The notes under the pieces: model-generated | Seen by the model: the letters and a program-made list of their open reading frames with translations, nothing else | What the model was told of the DNA's origin: nothing | Database searches by the model: none | Part shown: in pieces, positions 29,327 to 39,329 of the stretch | Position numbering within the stretch: position 1 is the first letter of the stretch | Layout: every line of letters starts with the position of its first letter | From: Polynucleobacter necessarius | GTDB lineage: Bacteria; Pseudomonadota; Gammaproteobacteria; Burkholderiales; Burkholderiaceae | NCBI RefSeq assembly: GCF_900095215.1 | Contig: NZ_LT606949.1 | Span: 1,530,940 to 1,594,939 of the forward strand | Reading direction: 5' to 3' | Length of the DNA stretch: 64,000 nucleotides | Program-made: the position numbers and the translations under genes

Positions 29327-31054
29327 TTACATCTTTTCTGGCGCTGATACCCCAAGTACTTTTAAGCCATTCTGTAAAACCTGACGGGTTGCAGATAGCA
29401 GCGCTAGACGTGCCAATTTTAAATTTTGATCGTCAACCAATACACGATCAGCGTTATAGAAGGTATGGACGTCACCCGCTAAATCACGCAAGTAAAAAGC
29501 CAAGGCATGAGGCGCCAATTCTTCGGCGGCAGTTGTCAACAGCTCCGGATACTCTGCCAAACGGCGGAGTAAATGATCGGACACCTTGCTTTGCAAAAGC
29601 GAAAGATCTACTGCAGCCAAATCAGATATTTGACCACCCCATTGTTGCAAGATTGAACTAATTCGAGCATGCGCATACTGCACATAGAACACCGGGTTCT
29701 CATCATTTTGCTGTAAGGCTAAATCGATATCGAAAAAAAATTCAGTATCTGCCTTACGAGAAATCAAGAAAAAGCGTACTGCATCACGTCCGCGCTGCAA
29801 AGCCAATTCTCTTTCTTCTGGCGTCATCTCTGGCGTAACCCCGCCAGACCATTCAACCAAATCACGCACCGTGACATACGAGCCTGCGCGCTTAGAAATT
29901 TTCACTTCTTCACCGTGACGCATCACCGTCACCATTTTATGCAGCACATAATCTGGGTAAGTTTTAGGAATATCCCAACCGCGCTTCTGGGCTACGCCCT
30001 GTAAACCTGAGCGAACACGGGCAATCGCTCCATGGTGATCTCCGCCCTGGACATTAATCACCTTATGAAAGCCACGGTTCCATTTGCTGATGTGATAGGC
30101 GACATCAGGCACAAAGTACGTAAAGCTGCCATCAGATTTACGCATGACACGATCTTTATCATCACCGTCATCTGTAGTCTTTAACCATAAGGCGCCTTCA
30201 GATTCATAGGTCTTACCAATGCTTTGCAAATCACCCACAATTTGCGCCACGCTACCATCGGTATACAAAGAAGATTCTAAGTAATAGCAATCAAACTTCA
30301 CGCCAAACGTTTTGAGATCAATATCTTGTTCGTTACGCAAATAGGCAACGGCAAACTGGCGAATCGCTTCAATGTCATCTTTAAATTCTGGAGAAGCTTT
30401 AAACGCAGCGGCAATCTCCGCAATATATTCGCCGTTATAGGCTTGCTCAGGCCACTTCGCGTCACCTGGTTTTAAGCCTTGTAAACGAGCCTGAACTGAC
30501 AGCGCTAAATTCGCAATTTGCACACCGGCGTCGTTGTAATAAAACTCGCGGTGAACTTTGATACCCTGGGTCGCCAACAAATTCGCCAAAGCATCGCCAA
30601 GCGCCGCCTGCCTTCCGTGACCGACATGTAACGGCCCCGTTGGATTGGCTGAGACAAACTCAATCATGGCACTAGAAGTAGACCCGTTACTTAGCTCAGA
30701 CTCGCCAAAATGCGTTCCCGCAGAAAGTATTTCCTTTACCACCGTAGTTTTAGCGGCATTGCTTAAGCGGAAATTAATAAAACCAGGGCCAGCGATTTCA
30801 CAAGACGCAATCAGCTCATTGAATCCCGCTTGCTGCTGGAGGCGTTCAACTAAGGCTTGTGCGAGCGCGCGTGGGTTGAGTTTCCAGGCCTTAGAAAGCT
30901 GAAGGGCGATATTACAGGCGACATCTCCATGATCAACAGCTTTAGGACGTTCTAGACGCGGGACAGGGGCCTCTTCTAGGCCGCGCTCCTGAGCTAAGCC
31001 TGCTAGGGCAGCACTGAGCATTTCAATTAAGCGATTTTTATTAGTAGACAACAT
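29327..31054 (-). CDS. argS: Arginyl-tRNA synthetase
   Basis: 575 residues, class I aminoacyl-tRNA synthetase. N-terminal add-1 domain, HIGH-type motif [16 protein letters not shown] (near 135), KISKRAG in place of KMSKS (near 385), and C-terminal DALR anticodon-binding domain. Intact and of normal length. Leads the argS-SPOR-dsbA unit. Confidence 0.96.
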   Translation of the reverse strand: MLSTNKNRLIEMLSAALAGLAQERGLEEAPVPRLERPKAVDHGDVACNIALQLSKAWKLNPRALAQALVERLQQQAGFNELIASCEIAGPGFINFRLSNAAKTTVVKEILSAGTHFGESELSNGSTSSAMIEFVSANPTGPLHVGHGRQAALGDALANLLATQGIKVHREFYYNDAGVQIANLALSVQARLQGLKPGDAKWPEQAYNGEYIAEIAAAFKASPEFKDDIEAIRQFAVAYLRNEQDIDLKTFGVKFDCYYLESSLYTDGSVAQIVGDLQSIGKTYESEGALWLKTTDDGDDKDRVMRKSDGSFTYFVPDVAYHISKWNRGFHKVINVQGGDHHGAIARVRSGLQGVAQKRGWDIPKTYPDYVLHKMVTVMRHGEEVKISKRAGSYVTVRDLVEWSGGVTPEMTPEERELALQRGRDAVRFFLISRKADTEFFFDIDLALQQNDENPVFYVQYAHARISSILQQWGGQISDLAAVDLSLLQSKVSDHLLRRLAEYPELLTTAAEELAPHALAFYLRDLAGDVHTFYNADRVLVDDQNLKLARLALLSATRQVLQNGLKVLGVSAPEKM

Positions 31055-31089
31055 AGATAAGTGAGTTTATCAGGTGGTAAGCTATCGAA

Positions 31090-31407
31090 ATGATCTATCA
31101 ATTTCGCTCAAAAGCTGGTCCAGCCGTCATCATGCTGGCGGACCTGACCAAACGAATTGTTGATATTTTGGGGCGTCCTTTAGAGCCTTGCGGGATTCTG
31201 ACGATTGAACAGCTCCCAGACCTGATCACTGCGCTAGAAACCGCCATTCTCAAAGACCTTGAAGAGCGAGCTAAGGTAAATGAAGACGCCGAGAATGGGT
31301 CTGAGAAGCCGAAGCTAGCCGATCGTCTTGGTCAACGCGCCTACCCATTCCTAGAGCTGATGAAGCAAGCTAGGGCCAAAAACGAACCAGTGATGTTGGG
31401 CGTTTAA
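31090..31407 (+). CDS. DUF1840 domain protein
   Basis: 105 residues, recognisable by [21 protein letters not shown] and the late [23 protein letters not shown] portion (given here in two parts). Function unknown; conserved in betaproteobacteria. Divergent from argS and convergent with metH, sharing the last bases. Confidence 0.85.
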   Translation: MIYQFRSKAGPAVIMLADLTKRIVDILGRPLEPCGILTIEQLPDLITALETAILKDLEERAKVNEDAENGSEKPKLADRLGQRAYPFLELMKQARAKNEPVMLGV

Positions 31408-34154
31408 TCCAACAAACTCGCTAGCTGGCGTCGGGTATCTTCGACACTTTGGCCTCGGCGCTTCGCCAAGTCTTCCACCTGATCATCGGAAAGCTTGCCC
31501 ACATTAAAGTAGCGCGCATCTGGATGAGCCAAATAAAAACCGCTGACGCTGGAAGCCGGATTCATGGCCATAGATTCGGTCAGAGTCATGCCAATATCCT
31601 CAGAGCCAATAACGCGTAATAAATCCTCTTTAACCTCATGAGCAGGACAAGCAGGATAGCCAGGGGCTGGACGAATACCGCGATACTCTTCATTAATCAT
31701 CTGATCATTGGTCAAAATCTCATCGGTTGCGTAACCCCACAGATCAGTACGAACACGATGGTGCATCAATTCAGCAAATGCTTCTGCTAAACGATCTGCT
31801 AAGGCCTTCAACATAATGGCGCTGTAGTCATCATGCTTTGCTTGAAACTCAGCCACTTTCTTTTCAACACCATGGCCTGTTGTCACCGCAAAGCAACCAA
31901 GATAATCCGTCACACCAGAATCTTTTGGCGCAACATAATCAGCCAAACAACGATTAGGTCTACGTACACCATCCACTACCGGACGCTCAGACTGTTGACG
32001 TAAGTTATGCCAAACAAATAAAGGATGTTCGCGCGCTTCATCGCTATACAGAACGATGTCATCACCAACCGTATTGGCTGGATAAAAAGCAACTACCGCA
32101 TCGGCCTGAAGCCATTGACCCTTAATGAGTTTGTCGAGCAATACTTTGGCATCCGCATAAACCTTGCGCGCCTCAACCCCCACAATCTCATCATCAAGAA
32201 TTGCTGGGAATTTACCCGCCAAATCCCATGTCTGAAAGAATGGTGTCCAGTCTATGTATTTAGCAATATCACTCAGCACGAAGTTTTTAAATACGCGACG
32301 GCCAATAAACTTGGGTTTTTCCGGAACATATGAGGCCCAATCAATCATCTCGCGATTTGTACGCGCCGCTTCGAGAGAAATTGTTGGCGTCGCTTTCTTA
32401 TTCGCATGCTGCTCACGAATACGCACATAGTCATCGCGCAAATCCTGAATAAACTTCTTCGCACTCTCATCTGATAGCAAACTAGAAGCGACAGAAACCG
32501 AGCGAGAAGCATCCGGCACGTAGACTACTGGTCCGTCATAATGAGGGGCGATCTTCACGGCAGTGTGTACACGAGAAGTAGTTGCACCACCAATCATCAA
32601 CGGGATTTGACGCTCACGGAAATAGTCATCGCGCTGCATCTCTTTCGCGACATAAGTCATCTCTTCGAGCGATGGCGTAATCAAACCAGACAGACCAACG
32701 ATATCGGCATTCTCTTCCTTCGCACGCTTTAGAATCTCTGCGCAAGGAATCATCACACCCATATTGGCAACTTCAAAGTTATTGCATTGCAGAACAACAG
32801 TCACAATATTTTTACCAATATCGTGCACATCCCCCTTCACGGTCGCCATCACAATCTTGCCCTTGGCTTTGGCATCGCCACCAGCAGCAATGTGTTGACG
32901 CTTTTCTTCTTCGATGTACGGAATCAGAATGGCAACAGCCTGTTTCATCACGCGCGCACTCTTAACCACCTGAGGCAAGAACATCTTGCCGGCACCAAAT
33001 AAATCGCCAACGACATTCATGCCGTCCATTAGCGGACCTTCAATCACTTCAATTGGTCTACCGCCAGCACCCATAATTTCCGCACGCAACTCTTCCGTAT
33101 CTCCTTCAATGAAGGTGGTAATACCCTGTACCAGAGCATACGTAAGACGTTCGCGCACAGGAGCTTCGCGCCATACTAAATTTTCAACTTGCTTTGCGCC
33201 GCCGCCCTTAAATTGATCAGCGATTTCAAGCAAACGCTCCGTTGGCGTTTTGCCATCTTTCTCTTTAAAGCGATTAAGAACAACGTCCTCAACACGCTCA
33301 CGTAATTCAGGATCCAAATCGGCGTATACACCCAGCTGGCCTGCATTCACGATGCCCATATCCATACCAGCCTGAATGGCGTGGTACAGGAATACAGTAT
33401 GAATTGCCTCCCGCACGCGGTCATTACCGCGGAATGAGAAGCTCACATTAGAAACACCGCCGCTGACTTTGGCGCCCGGCAAATTCTCTTTAATCCAACG
33501 AGTGGCATTAATAAAATCCACCGCATAGTTGTCATGCTCTTCAATACCGGTAGCAATCGCAAAAATATTTGGATCAAAAATAATATCTTCAGCAGAAAAA
33601 CCAATTTCGTTAACCAAAATCTCGTAGCAGCGCTGACAGATTTCAGTCTTACGCTTAAATGTATCAGCCTGACCAACCTCATCAAAAGCCATGACTACTG
33701 ATGCGGCGCCATAGCGACGAATTAAGCGCGCTTGCTTTCTGAAAGGCTCCTCACCCTCTTTAAGGGAGATGGAGTTAACAATGGGCTTACCTTGAATACA
33801 TTTCAATCCTGCTTCAATGACGCTCCACTTCGAGGAATCAATCATGATAGGAACACGAGCGATATCAGGTTCCGAAGCAATTAAATTCAGGAAGCGTGTC
33901 ATCGCCGCTTCAGAGTCCAGCATCGCTTCATCCATATTGATGTCGATGACTTGCGCGCCATTCTCAACTTGTTGACGTGCTACTGCGAGCGCTTCATCAA
34001 ATTGATTATTCAAAATCATGCGGGCAAATGCTTTTGAACCAGTGACGTTAGTGCGCTCACCGATATTGACGAACCCAACATCGGCTGTAACGTTAAATGG
34101 CTCAAGACCTGAAAGCTTCATAGCCGGCATCAATTTTTTGTCTATCTTACTCAT
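31404..34154 (-). CDS. metH: Methionine synthase, folate/cobalamin/activation part
   Basis: Second half of B12-dependent methionine synthase (916 residues). Domains: methyl-THF-binding barrel (about 15-300; [15 protein letters not shown]), cobalamin cap and B12-binding domain with [12 protein letters not shown] (His ligand, near 455) and [12 protein letters not shown], and the SAM-dependent reactivation domain with [14 protein letters not shown] (near 830). The homocysteine-binding part is a separate gene upstream, overlapping by four bases, as in other Burkholderiales. Confidence 0.95.
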   Translation of the reverse strand: MSKIDKKLMPAMKLSGLEPFNVTADVGFVNIGERTNVTGSKAFARMILNNQFDEALAVARQQVENGAQVIDINMDEAMLDSEAAMTRFLNLIASEPDIARVPIMIDSSKWSVIEAGLKCIQGKPIVNSISLKEGEEPFRKQARLIRRYGAASVVMAFDEVGQADTFKRKTEICQRCYEILVNEIGFSAEDIIFDPNIFAIATGIEEHDNYAVDFINATRWIKENLPGAKVSGGVSNVSFSFRGNDRVREAIHTVFLYHAIQAGMDMGIVNAGQLGVYADLDPELRERVEDVVLNRFKEKDGKTPTERLLEIADQFKGGGAKQVENLVWREAPVRERLTYALVQGITTFIEGDTEELRAEIMGAGGRPIEVIEGPLMDGMNVVGDLFGAGKMFLPQVVKSARVMKQAVAILIPYIEEEKRQHIAAGGDAKAKGKIVMATVKGDVHDIGKNIVTVVLQCNNFEVANMGVMIPCAEILKRAKEENADIVGLSGLITPSLEEMTYVAKEMQRDDYFRERQIPLMIGGATTSRVHTAVKIAPHYDGPVVYVPDASRSVSVASSLLSDESAKKFIQDLRDDYVRIREQHANKKATPTISLEAARTNREMIDWASYVPEKPKFIGRRVFKNFVLSDIAKYIDWTPFFQTWDLAGKFPAILDDEIVGVEARKVYADAKVLLDKLIKGQWLQADAVVAFYPANTVGDDIVLYSDEAREHPLFVWHNLRQQSERPVVDGVRRPNRCLADYVAPKDSGVTDYLGCFAVTTGHGVEKKVAEFQAKHDDYSAIMLKALADRLAEAFAELMHHRVRTDLWGYATDEILTNDQMINEEYRGIRPAPGYPACPAHEVKEDLLRVIGSEDIGMTLTESMAMNPASSVSGFYLAHPDARYFNVGKLSDDQVEDLAKRRGQSVEDTRRQLASLLD

Positions 34155-35215
34155 GCTGCCACCTGCTCATTTTCACGATAGAAAGCGCGTGGCTTTCTTT
34201 TCGCGACAGCATTTGCAATTGCGCGAATATGATCAGGCGTAGTACCGCAGCAGCCACCAACTACATTGACTAAGCCGTCCTTAGCAAAGCAATCAACCAA
34301 GCTAGAGGTAATCTCTGGGGTCTCATCAAAGCCGGTATCACTCATGGGATTCGGCAAGCCCGCATTAGGATAGCAAGAGACAGCGGCATCGCAAATACGC
34401 GCCAACTCTGCGATATAAGGACGCATCAAGGCAGCACCCAGGGCACAGTTCAAACCAAAGGTGAGCGGCTTGATGTGACGCAAGCTATTCCAAAACGCTT
34501 CAACGGTTTGACCAGACAAAATACGTCCAGATGCATCGGTCACTGTACCAGAAATCATCACTGGTAAACGCTCACCAGTCTCCTCAAAAAATTCATCAAG
34601 CGCAAAAAGTGCAGCCTTGGCATTCAGCGTATCGAAAATCGTTTCGACTAAAAAGAAATCTACGCCGCCAGCAAATAAACCTTCAATTTGTTCGCGATAG
34701 GAAGCACGTAAAGCATCAAAAGTGACATTACGTGCACCTGGATCATTTACATCTGGTGAAATACTCGCGGTCTTAGGTGTAGGCCCAATCGCGCCAGCAG
34801 CAAAACGTGGCTTGTCAGAAGTGCTATATTTTTCACAAGCAGCGCGTGCCAATCTAGCAGAGACTTCATTCATCTCGCGAGCTAGACCAGCCATTTTGTA
34901 ATCTTCCTGCGCTACTGAAGTCGCGCCAAAAGTATTGGTCTCAATAATGTCTGCACCCGCATCTAAATACTGCTCATGAATCTTGCTAATGATTTGGGGT
35001 TGAGTCAGAACCAATAACTCGTTGTTACCTTTAATGTCGCCAGGATGATCGGCAAAGCGTGCGTTCCCCGGAAAACCACGGTAGTCGGCTTCAGTTAACT
35101 TGTATTGCTGAATCATGGTGCCCATGGCGCCATCCAAAATCAGAATGCGCTGCTTTAAAAGCTCAGGCAGCTTTTGACCGCGGGTGTAAGGCTGGAACAA
35201 ACCATTAGATTGCAT
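34151..35215 (-). CDS. Methionine synthase, homocysteine S-methyltransferase part
   Basis: 354 residues forming the zinc/homocysteine barrel: [15 protein letters not shown] (near 26), [18 protein letters not shown] (first zinc Cys) and [15 protein letters not shown] (the Cys pair). Works with the following 916-residue protein as a two-chain MetH. Intact; 74 bases from phaM on the other strand. Confidence 0.94.
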   Translation of the reverse strand: MQSNGLFQPYTRGQKLPELLKQRILILDGAMGTMIQQYKLTEADYRGFPGNARFADHPGDIKGNNELLVLTQPQIISKIHEQYLDAGADIIETNTFGATSVAQEDYKMAGLAREMNEVSARLARAACEKYSTSDKPRFAAGAIGPTPKTASISPDVNDPGARNVTFDALRASYREQIEGLFAGGVDFFLVETIFDTLNAKAALFALDEFFEETGERLPVMISGTVTDASGRILSGQTVEAFWNSLRHIKPLTFGLNCALGAALMRPYIAELARICDAAVSCYPNAGLPNPMSDTGFDETPEITSSLVDCFAKDGLVNVVGGCCGTTPDHIRAIANAVAKRKPRAFYRENEQVAA

Positions 35216-35289
35216 TGTTAAACCTGGATTAATCTCTAGAATCCCTTATTCTATTGGAAAAGCCACTTTTCATTTACCACGGAGCCCCT

Positions 35290-35740
35290 ATGGTTTAGAA
35301 CCATTCCAGAATTTAATCAAAACCTAGAAATGTTTAAAACCATGTGGGGGCAAGGTGCGGCAGGTCAAGCTGGACAGTTTCCCTTTACAGCGGATGCATC
35401 AAAGGCTGCCGGGGGCTTTGGAGCCGCATTTCCCGGCCTAGATGTAGATGAGCTAGAAAAACGCATTAAAGACCTGAAAAGCGTTGAAAACTGGCTCAAT
35501 TTGAATCTGAATATCCTTAAATCCACTATTCAAGGCCTCGAAGTTCAGCACGCAACGATGATGGCGCTCAAATCCTTTGGAGATGCCGTATCAGCAGCGG
35601 GCGCAGCGGCAACTGGTGCTAGCGAATCATCTGAAAGCAAAACAACTAGCGCTAAACCGCAGAAAACCGCAACACGTCGTCGTCGCAAAGCTGGCGACGC
35701 AACTTATCTCGACGAAGTAGGTAATTCAGATGAGCAATAG
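35290..35740 (+). pseudogene. phaM: PhaM-type granule protein, frameshift right after the start codon
   Basis: PHA-granule associated regulator: a short helical domain (LDVDELEKRIKDLKSVENWL, then LNILKSTIQGLEVQHATM) and a basic C-terminus (ATRRRRKA) that in PhaM binds DNA. The family start is MFxTIPEFNQNLEMFKTMW. Here ATG at 35290, with a GGAG site, is followed by an extra G (35292-35293), so it reads ATGGTTTAG and stops. Without that base the frame gives RTIPEFNQNLEM and joins the open frame. An internal ATG at 35330 could still give 136 residues, so the protein may survive in shortened form. Confidence 0.75.
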
Positions 35741-36734
35741 CTTCACCCATCGCAAACGTGAATTGATGAATATTTAATTCACGCTTCAATAAAACCGGCA
35801 CAATCTCTCGCGCATGCGCCGGTTTTTTACATGCACCTAAGGGATCCGCCAAACACTCATCATGATGCGTTTTTAATTGGGCAATACGTGGTCTAATTCC
35901 AGTAAATGGCTTGCCATGCGATGGCAGCACCAAAGTGTTTTCAGGTAAAGCTAGATATTTTTCGATCGAGTCCAAATATAAGCCGAGAGGATCGGCGTCT
36001 GGATCCGCATCATAAACACTCACGTTAGTAGAGATGCGGGGCAACAACATATCTCCGGAGATCAGCACGTCCAGCTCTTTACAAAAAAGCGAGGCATGTT
36101 CAGGCGTATGCCCATAACCCATGATGACTTGCCAGGCACGTCCACCAATCAAAATATCTTCGCCATCAATAATGCGACGATATTGACGCGGCACCCCTGG
36201 AACCATATTATACTAATTTGAACGCGCCCGAATTTTTTCTAAATCTTCTGGCGCCGTTAAGCCATGTCTGTGAAAATGATCTGCTGAGCCACCACTGCCA
36301 GCGCGAGCACCAACTGCAGCACCACCTTCTTTACAGCATAACCATTGAGCAGTTAGGTAGTCTGTCATGGAGATCCACATAGGCACATTCCACTTTTCAC
36401 ACACCCATTGCGATAAGCCTACGTGATCAGTATGCATGTGGGTCACAGTAACGCGCAACACCGGCAAACCTTCAAGTTGAGTAGCGAATCATTGCTCCCA
36501 AGAGGCTCTGGTCTCATCACTCGCAATGCCACAATCAACAATCGTCCACCCAGCCATACCATCAATTTCATCACGCAGCAGCCAGAGATTGATGTGATCT
36601 AGGGCAAATGGCAAACGCATTCTGAGCCAACGAATACCCGGCGCAACCTCAATACTAGCGCCCACTTCCGGAAGCGCATCTCCTAATGGATAATGGATTG
36701 CAGCTTCAGCATTTATTTTGTTTTGAGTATTCAT
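35652..36734 (-). pseudogene. MBL-fold metallo-hydrolase, two in-frame stops
   Basis: Metallo-beta-lactamase fold protein of about 360 codons. Metal motif THMHTDHVGL (HxHxDH) and later GYGHTPEHASLFC and LVLPSHGKPF are retained. TGA at 36489-36491 follows WEQ and TAG at 36213-36215 follows RARSN, all in one frame. Family members are often annotated as glyoxalase-like or lactonase-like; the substrate is unknown. Its 3' end overlaps the 3' end of phaM by 89 bases, an unusual convergent overlap. Confidence 0.85.
35791..35828 (+). terminator. Terminator-like hairpin after phaM
   Basis: AAAACCGGC (35791-35799) pairs with GCCGGTTTT (35818-35826) and runs into six T on the plus strand, 50 bases after the phaM stop. 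It lies inside the metallo-hydrolase pseudogene. Confidence 0.5.
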
Positions 36735-36758
36735 GGTTTAGCGTAATTGCTTTGATTT

Positions 36759-36953
36759 TTGACTTCTAGGTTTGCGTTTCCAACAGTTCCATCGCTTTGC
36801 ATTAATTGGTATGACATTAATCCTGAAAATGGTTTTTGTCGTGGCTGCTATCGTACCTTGACTGAAATTGCCGATTGGTCAGATCTGACCAATCCTGAAA
36901 AGCTCGAGGCATTAGCGCAAATCCCCAATCGCAAACCTCAAGCTCCACAATAA
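36759..36953 (+). CDS. DUF1289 small Cys protein
   Basis: 64 residues with the DUF1289 pattern: PSLCINWYDINPENGFCRGC and YRTLTEIADWSDLTNPEK. The family usually has PSPCINVC at the first site; here the second Cys of that pair is missing (Trp-Tyr), so the metal site may be lost. No ATG; a TTG at 36759 or a later start is required. Divergent from the metallo-hydrolase. Confidence 0.6.
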   Translation: MTSRFAFPTVPSLCINWYDINPENGFCRGCYRTLTEIADWSDLTNPEKLEALAQIPNRKPQAPQ

Positions 36954-36970
36954 AACTGATTTTTATTTCT

Positions 36971-37728
36971 TTATCTATTCACGTCGACGATCAAACGTCC
37001 ACGCACATTCCCCGCCATTAATTCTTGTGCGTATTTAATGGATTCCTCAAGCGTAATTTCGTGAGAAATTTCATCTAAAGTCTTCAGATCTACTAGCTTG
37101 CTCAGCTGCTCATAAGCGGCTATTCGCTTTGCGCGGGGCACAGTCACACTATTAATTCCATATAAAGTAACGCCACGTAAAATGAATGGCGCAACAGTGA
37201 AAGGGAAATCCATTCCTTGATGCTGAGAAGCGTAATTGCAAAGCTGTCAACGCCCCCGCGGCACCCGTTACCAAAACTTCACCATCGCTCGGTTTAAGTC
37301 CATGCTTTTGCAGCGCCATGACACAAAGCATGGCGGTATAACCAGCAGTGCCAATCGCTAATGCTTGTTTAGCGCTAAACCCTTTCGGCAGAGGTATCAA
37401 CCATTCAGCCTTGACACGGGCCTGCTGCCCTCAACCACCCCAATGTCCCTCGCCAACTCCCCAACCATTCAGAAGCACCATATCGCCAGCTTTAAAGTCA
37501 GGACTAGAGCTTTCTATCGCCTCGCCAGCAAAATCGACGCCAGGCACCATTGGCAAGCTACGAACCACTGGGCCTTTACCAGTAATAGCGAGCCCATCCT
37601 TATAGTTGAGGGTGGAATAAAGCACCGTTACGCGAACATCTCCCTCTTGGAGGCTGGCCTCATCTACTTGAACTATTTCTGCGCGATACCCTTTGATCAT
37701 CCTTATTTACCAAGATTGCTTTAAACAT
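36971..37728 (-). pseudogene. AcuI/YhdH-type quinone oxidoreductase, decayed
   Basis: Medium-chain reductase remnant (acrylyl-CoA reductase type). N-terminus [12 protein letters not shown] from 37728, an extra base in a short T-run (37692-37694), then [18 protein letters not shown]...[10 protein letters not shown], a TGA at 37431-37433, KGFSAKQALAIGTAGYTA and LVTGAAGA. Next the sequence jumps to GMDFPFTVAPFILRGVTLYG in another frame. Roughly 230 bases, most of the nucleotide-binding fold, are missing near 37230-37260 compared with the usual 325-330 residues. Confidence 0.88.
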
Positions 37729-37815
37729 GTTTCTTCCTTTTTGAATGAGGCATTTCCCCGAAGCAATTGCTTAATAGGTTTATCCTAACGAGCATTGCTA
37801 ATTATGGAGGTTTCC

Positions 37816-38112
37816 ATGAAAAAAATTCTACTATTAACTGCGATTTCTACTTGGGCGTTAGCTGGCTGCTATTCCACCCAGCTCAATATGTCTATGGGTA
37901 ATATGCGACTCATCAGCGCAAGCGCGGCACCGCACGATGTCATGGACTTTGCTACCAAGACCTGTAAAGATGATTTCTATGAAGACGACAGCTTTTTATC
38001 CAAAGCAGGCAAAGAGTATCGCTTTAAGTGTGTTAAAGCCGAAGAGAACGAAATCTTGACTCCCATTCCCGGCACAACAATTGCGGCAGCCGCTCAAACT
38101 GACGCTAAGTAA
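37816..38112 (+). CDS. Small lipoprotein of unknown function
   Basis: 98 residues from the ATG at 37816, which has a GGAGG site; the upstream extension is not needed. Signal peptide with lipobox LAGC (residues 15-18), then a short domain containing three further Cys (CKDD, RFKCVK) and an Ala-rich end. I do not recognise the family. It is the only clearly intact gene between 36.0 and 45.2 kb apart from the small DUF1289 gene. Confidence 0.75.
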   Translation: MKKILLLTAISTWALAGCYSTQLNMSMGNMRLISASAAPHDVMDFATKTCKDDFYEDDSFLSKAGKEYRFKCVKAEENEILTPIPGTTIAAAAQTDAK

Positions 38113-38121
38113 GTAGAGCCA

Positions 38122-38622
38122 ATGACCCCATTTACCTCACAATAGTTACGCAAAGGATTTTCATCATTTGCAACCGGGGTCACCGTCATTACTTGTCTTG
38201 ATGAGGAAAATAATTCTCACGGCATTACGCTCAGCGCCGTTAATACTGTTTCGCTTGAGCCGCCGCCAATCCTCTGAAGCCTCAAGCAGCAGTCACGCCT
38301 CATGCCCTGGGTAGAGCTAGGAAGAGAACATCTGATGCACGTACTGGAGCGCTCCCAAGAAAACTTGGCTATGTATTTCGCCACCGTGAAAACAGATCAA
38401 TTTAACGACGTTGACCACAAGCTTGCGGCTATCGGCCTTACTCAAATTGATCATTGCGTAGCCTATTACGAATGTGAAACTGTCTGCGTTCATATTGGCG
38501 GCGCTCACAATATCCTTGTCGCCAAAGTGATTAATCTAAAAAATCATCCTGAACGAGAGCATCTCATTTTGGCTCATAGTAAAGTTGTTGGCCTCGATTT
38601 CACAGAAACCAAAACTAATTAA
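38122..38622 (+). pseudogene. Flavin reductase family protein, two in-frame stops
   Basis: The frame from ATG 38122 reads MTPFTSQ, TAG (38143-38145), LRKGFSSFATGVTVITCLDE (the flavin-reductase signature), NSHGITLSAVNTVSLEPPPIL, TGA (38275-38277), then the C-terminal half with IDHCVAYYECETVCVHIGGAH and ILVAKVINL. Related proteins have a Trp at the second stop. FMN-binding split-barrel enzyme; its partner is unknown. Confidence 0.8.
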
Positions 38623-38649
38623 TCTGTATTAGCTTCGCAAGGAAAGTCC

Positions 38650-39312
38650 ATGTTGCGTTTATGGGGTCGTAAAACTTCAATCAATGTTCAAAAAGTGCTG
38701 TGGTGTCTTGCTGAGTTAGGGCTACAAGAAGGTCAAGATTTTGAACGCATCGATGCCGGACTTCACTTTGGCATCAATAACACGCCAGAGTTTTTAAAAC
38801 TCAACCCCAATGGCTTAGTACCAACGCTAGAAGATGGCAATGTAGTGCTTTGGGAATCCAATACCATCTTTCGTTAGTTAGCCAGGCAGTACAATAAAAC
38901 CGGACGTTTTAAGACAGCTCTCAAGACTCAGTATGCATCTGAAAGGTGCATGGACTGGCAGCCAGGAACAATGTGCCCCGCACTACGCATTGCCTTTCTT
39001 GGTCTGACAAGAACACCAGAAGCTGAACGCAATTACCAAGCTATTCTGAAAGGCTACCAAGAAACAAATCGGTTACTTAGCTTATTAGATCAAGCGCTAG
39101 AAAAAAATAAGTATGGCTCAGGCAATCAATTTCACATTGGCGATATTGTTATAGCTCTTTGTGTAAGTCGCTGGATACTTTTGGATAACACCTTTCCGCA
39201 ACAAACTGGGGAACGTGCTGAGCTGAAGAATATTGACGCCTGGATAAGTTACCTAGAAGAGAAAACTTGCTTTAACGATATTGTTGAAAAAGAACTCAAT
39301 ATCGTTAAATAG
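38650..39312 (+). pseudogene. Glutathione S-transferase, in-frame stop
   Basis: GST with a thioredoxin-like domain ([41 protein letters not shown]) and a helical domain (NYQAILKGYQETNRLLSLLD; FHIGDIVIALCVSRW). TAG at 38875-38877 interrupts the same frame after NTIFR, where relatives have Tyr. Consistent with loss of glutathione-linked functions in this genome. Confidence 0.85.
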
Positions 39313-39329
39313 TTTTTTTACTTAGCTCT

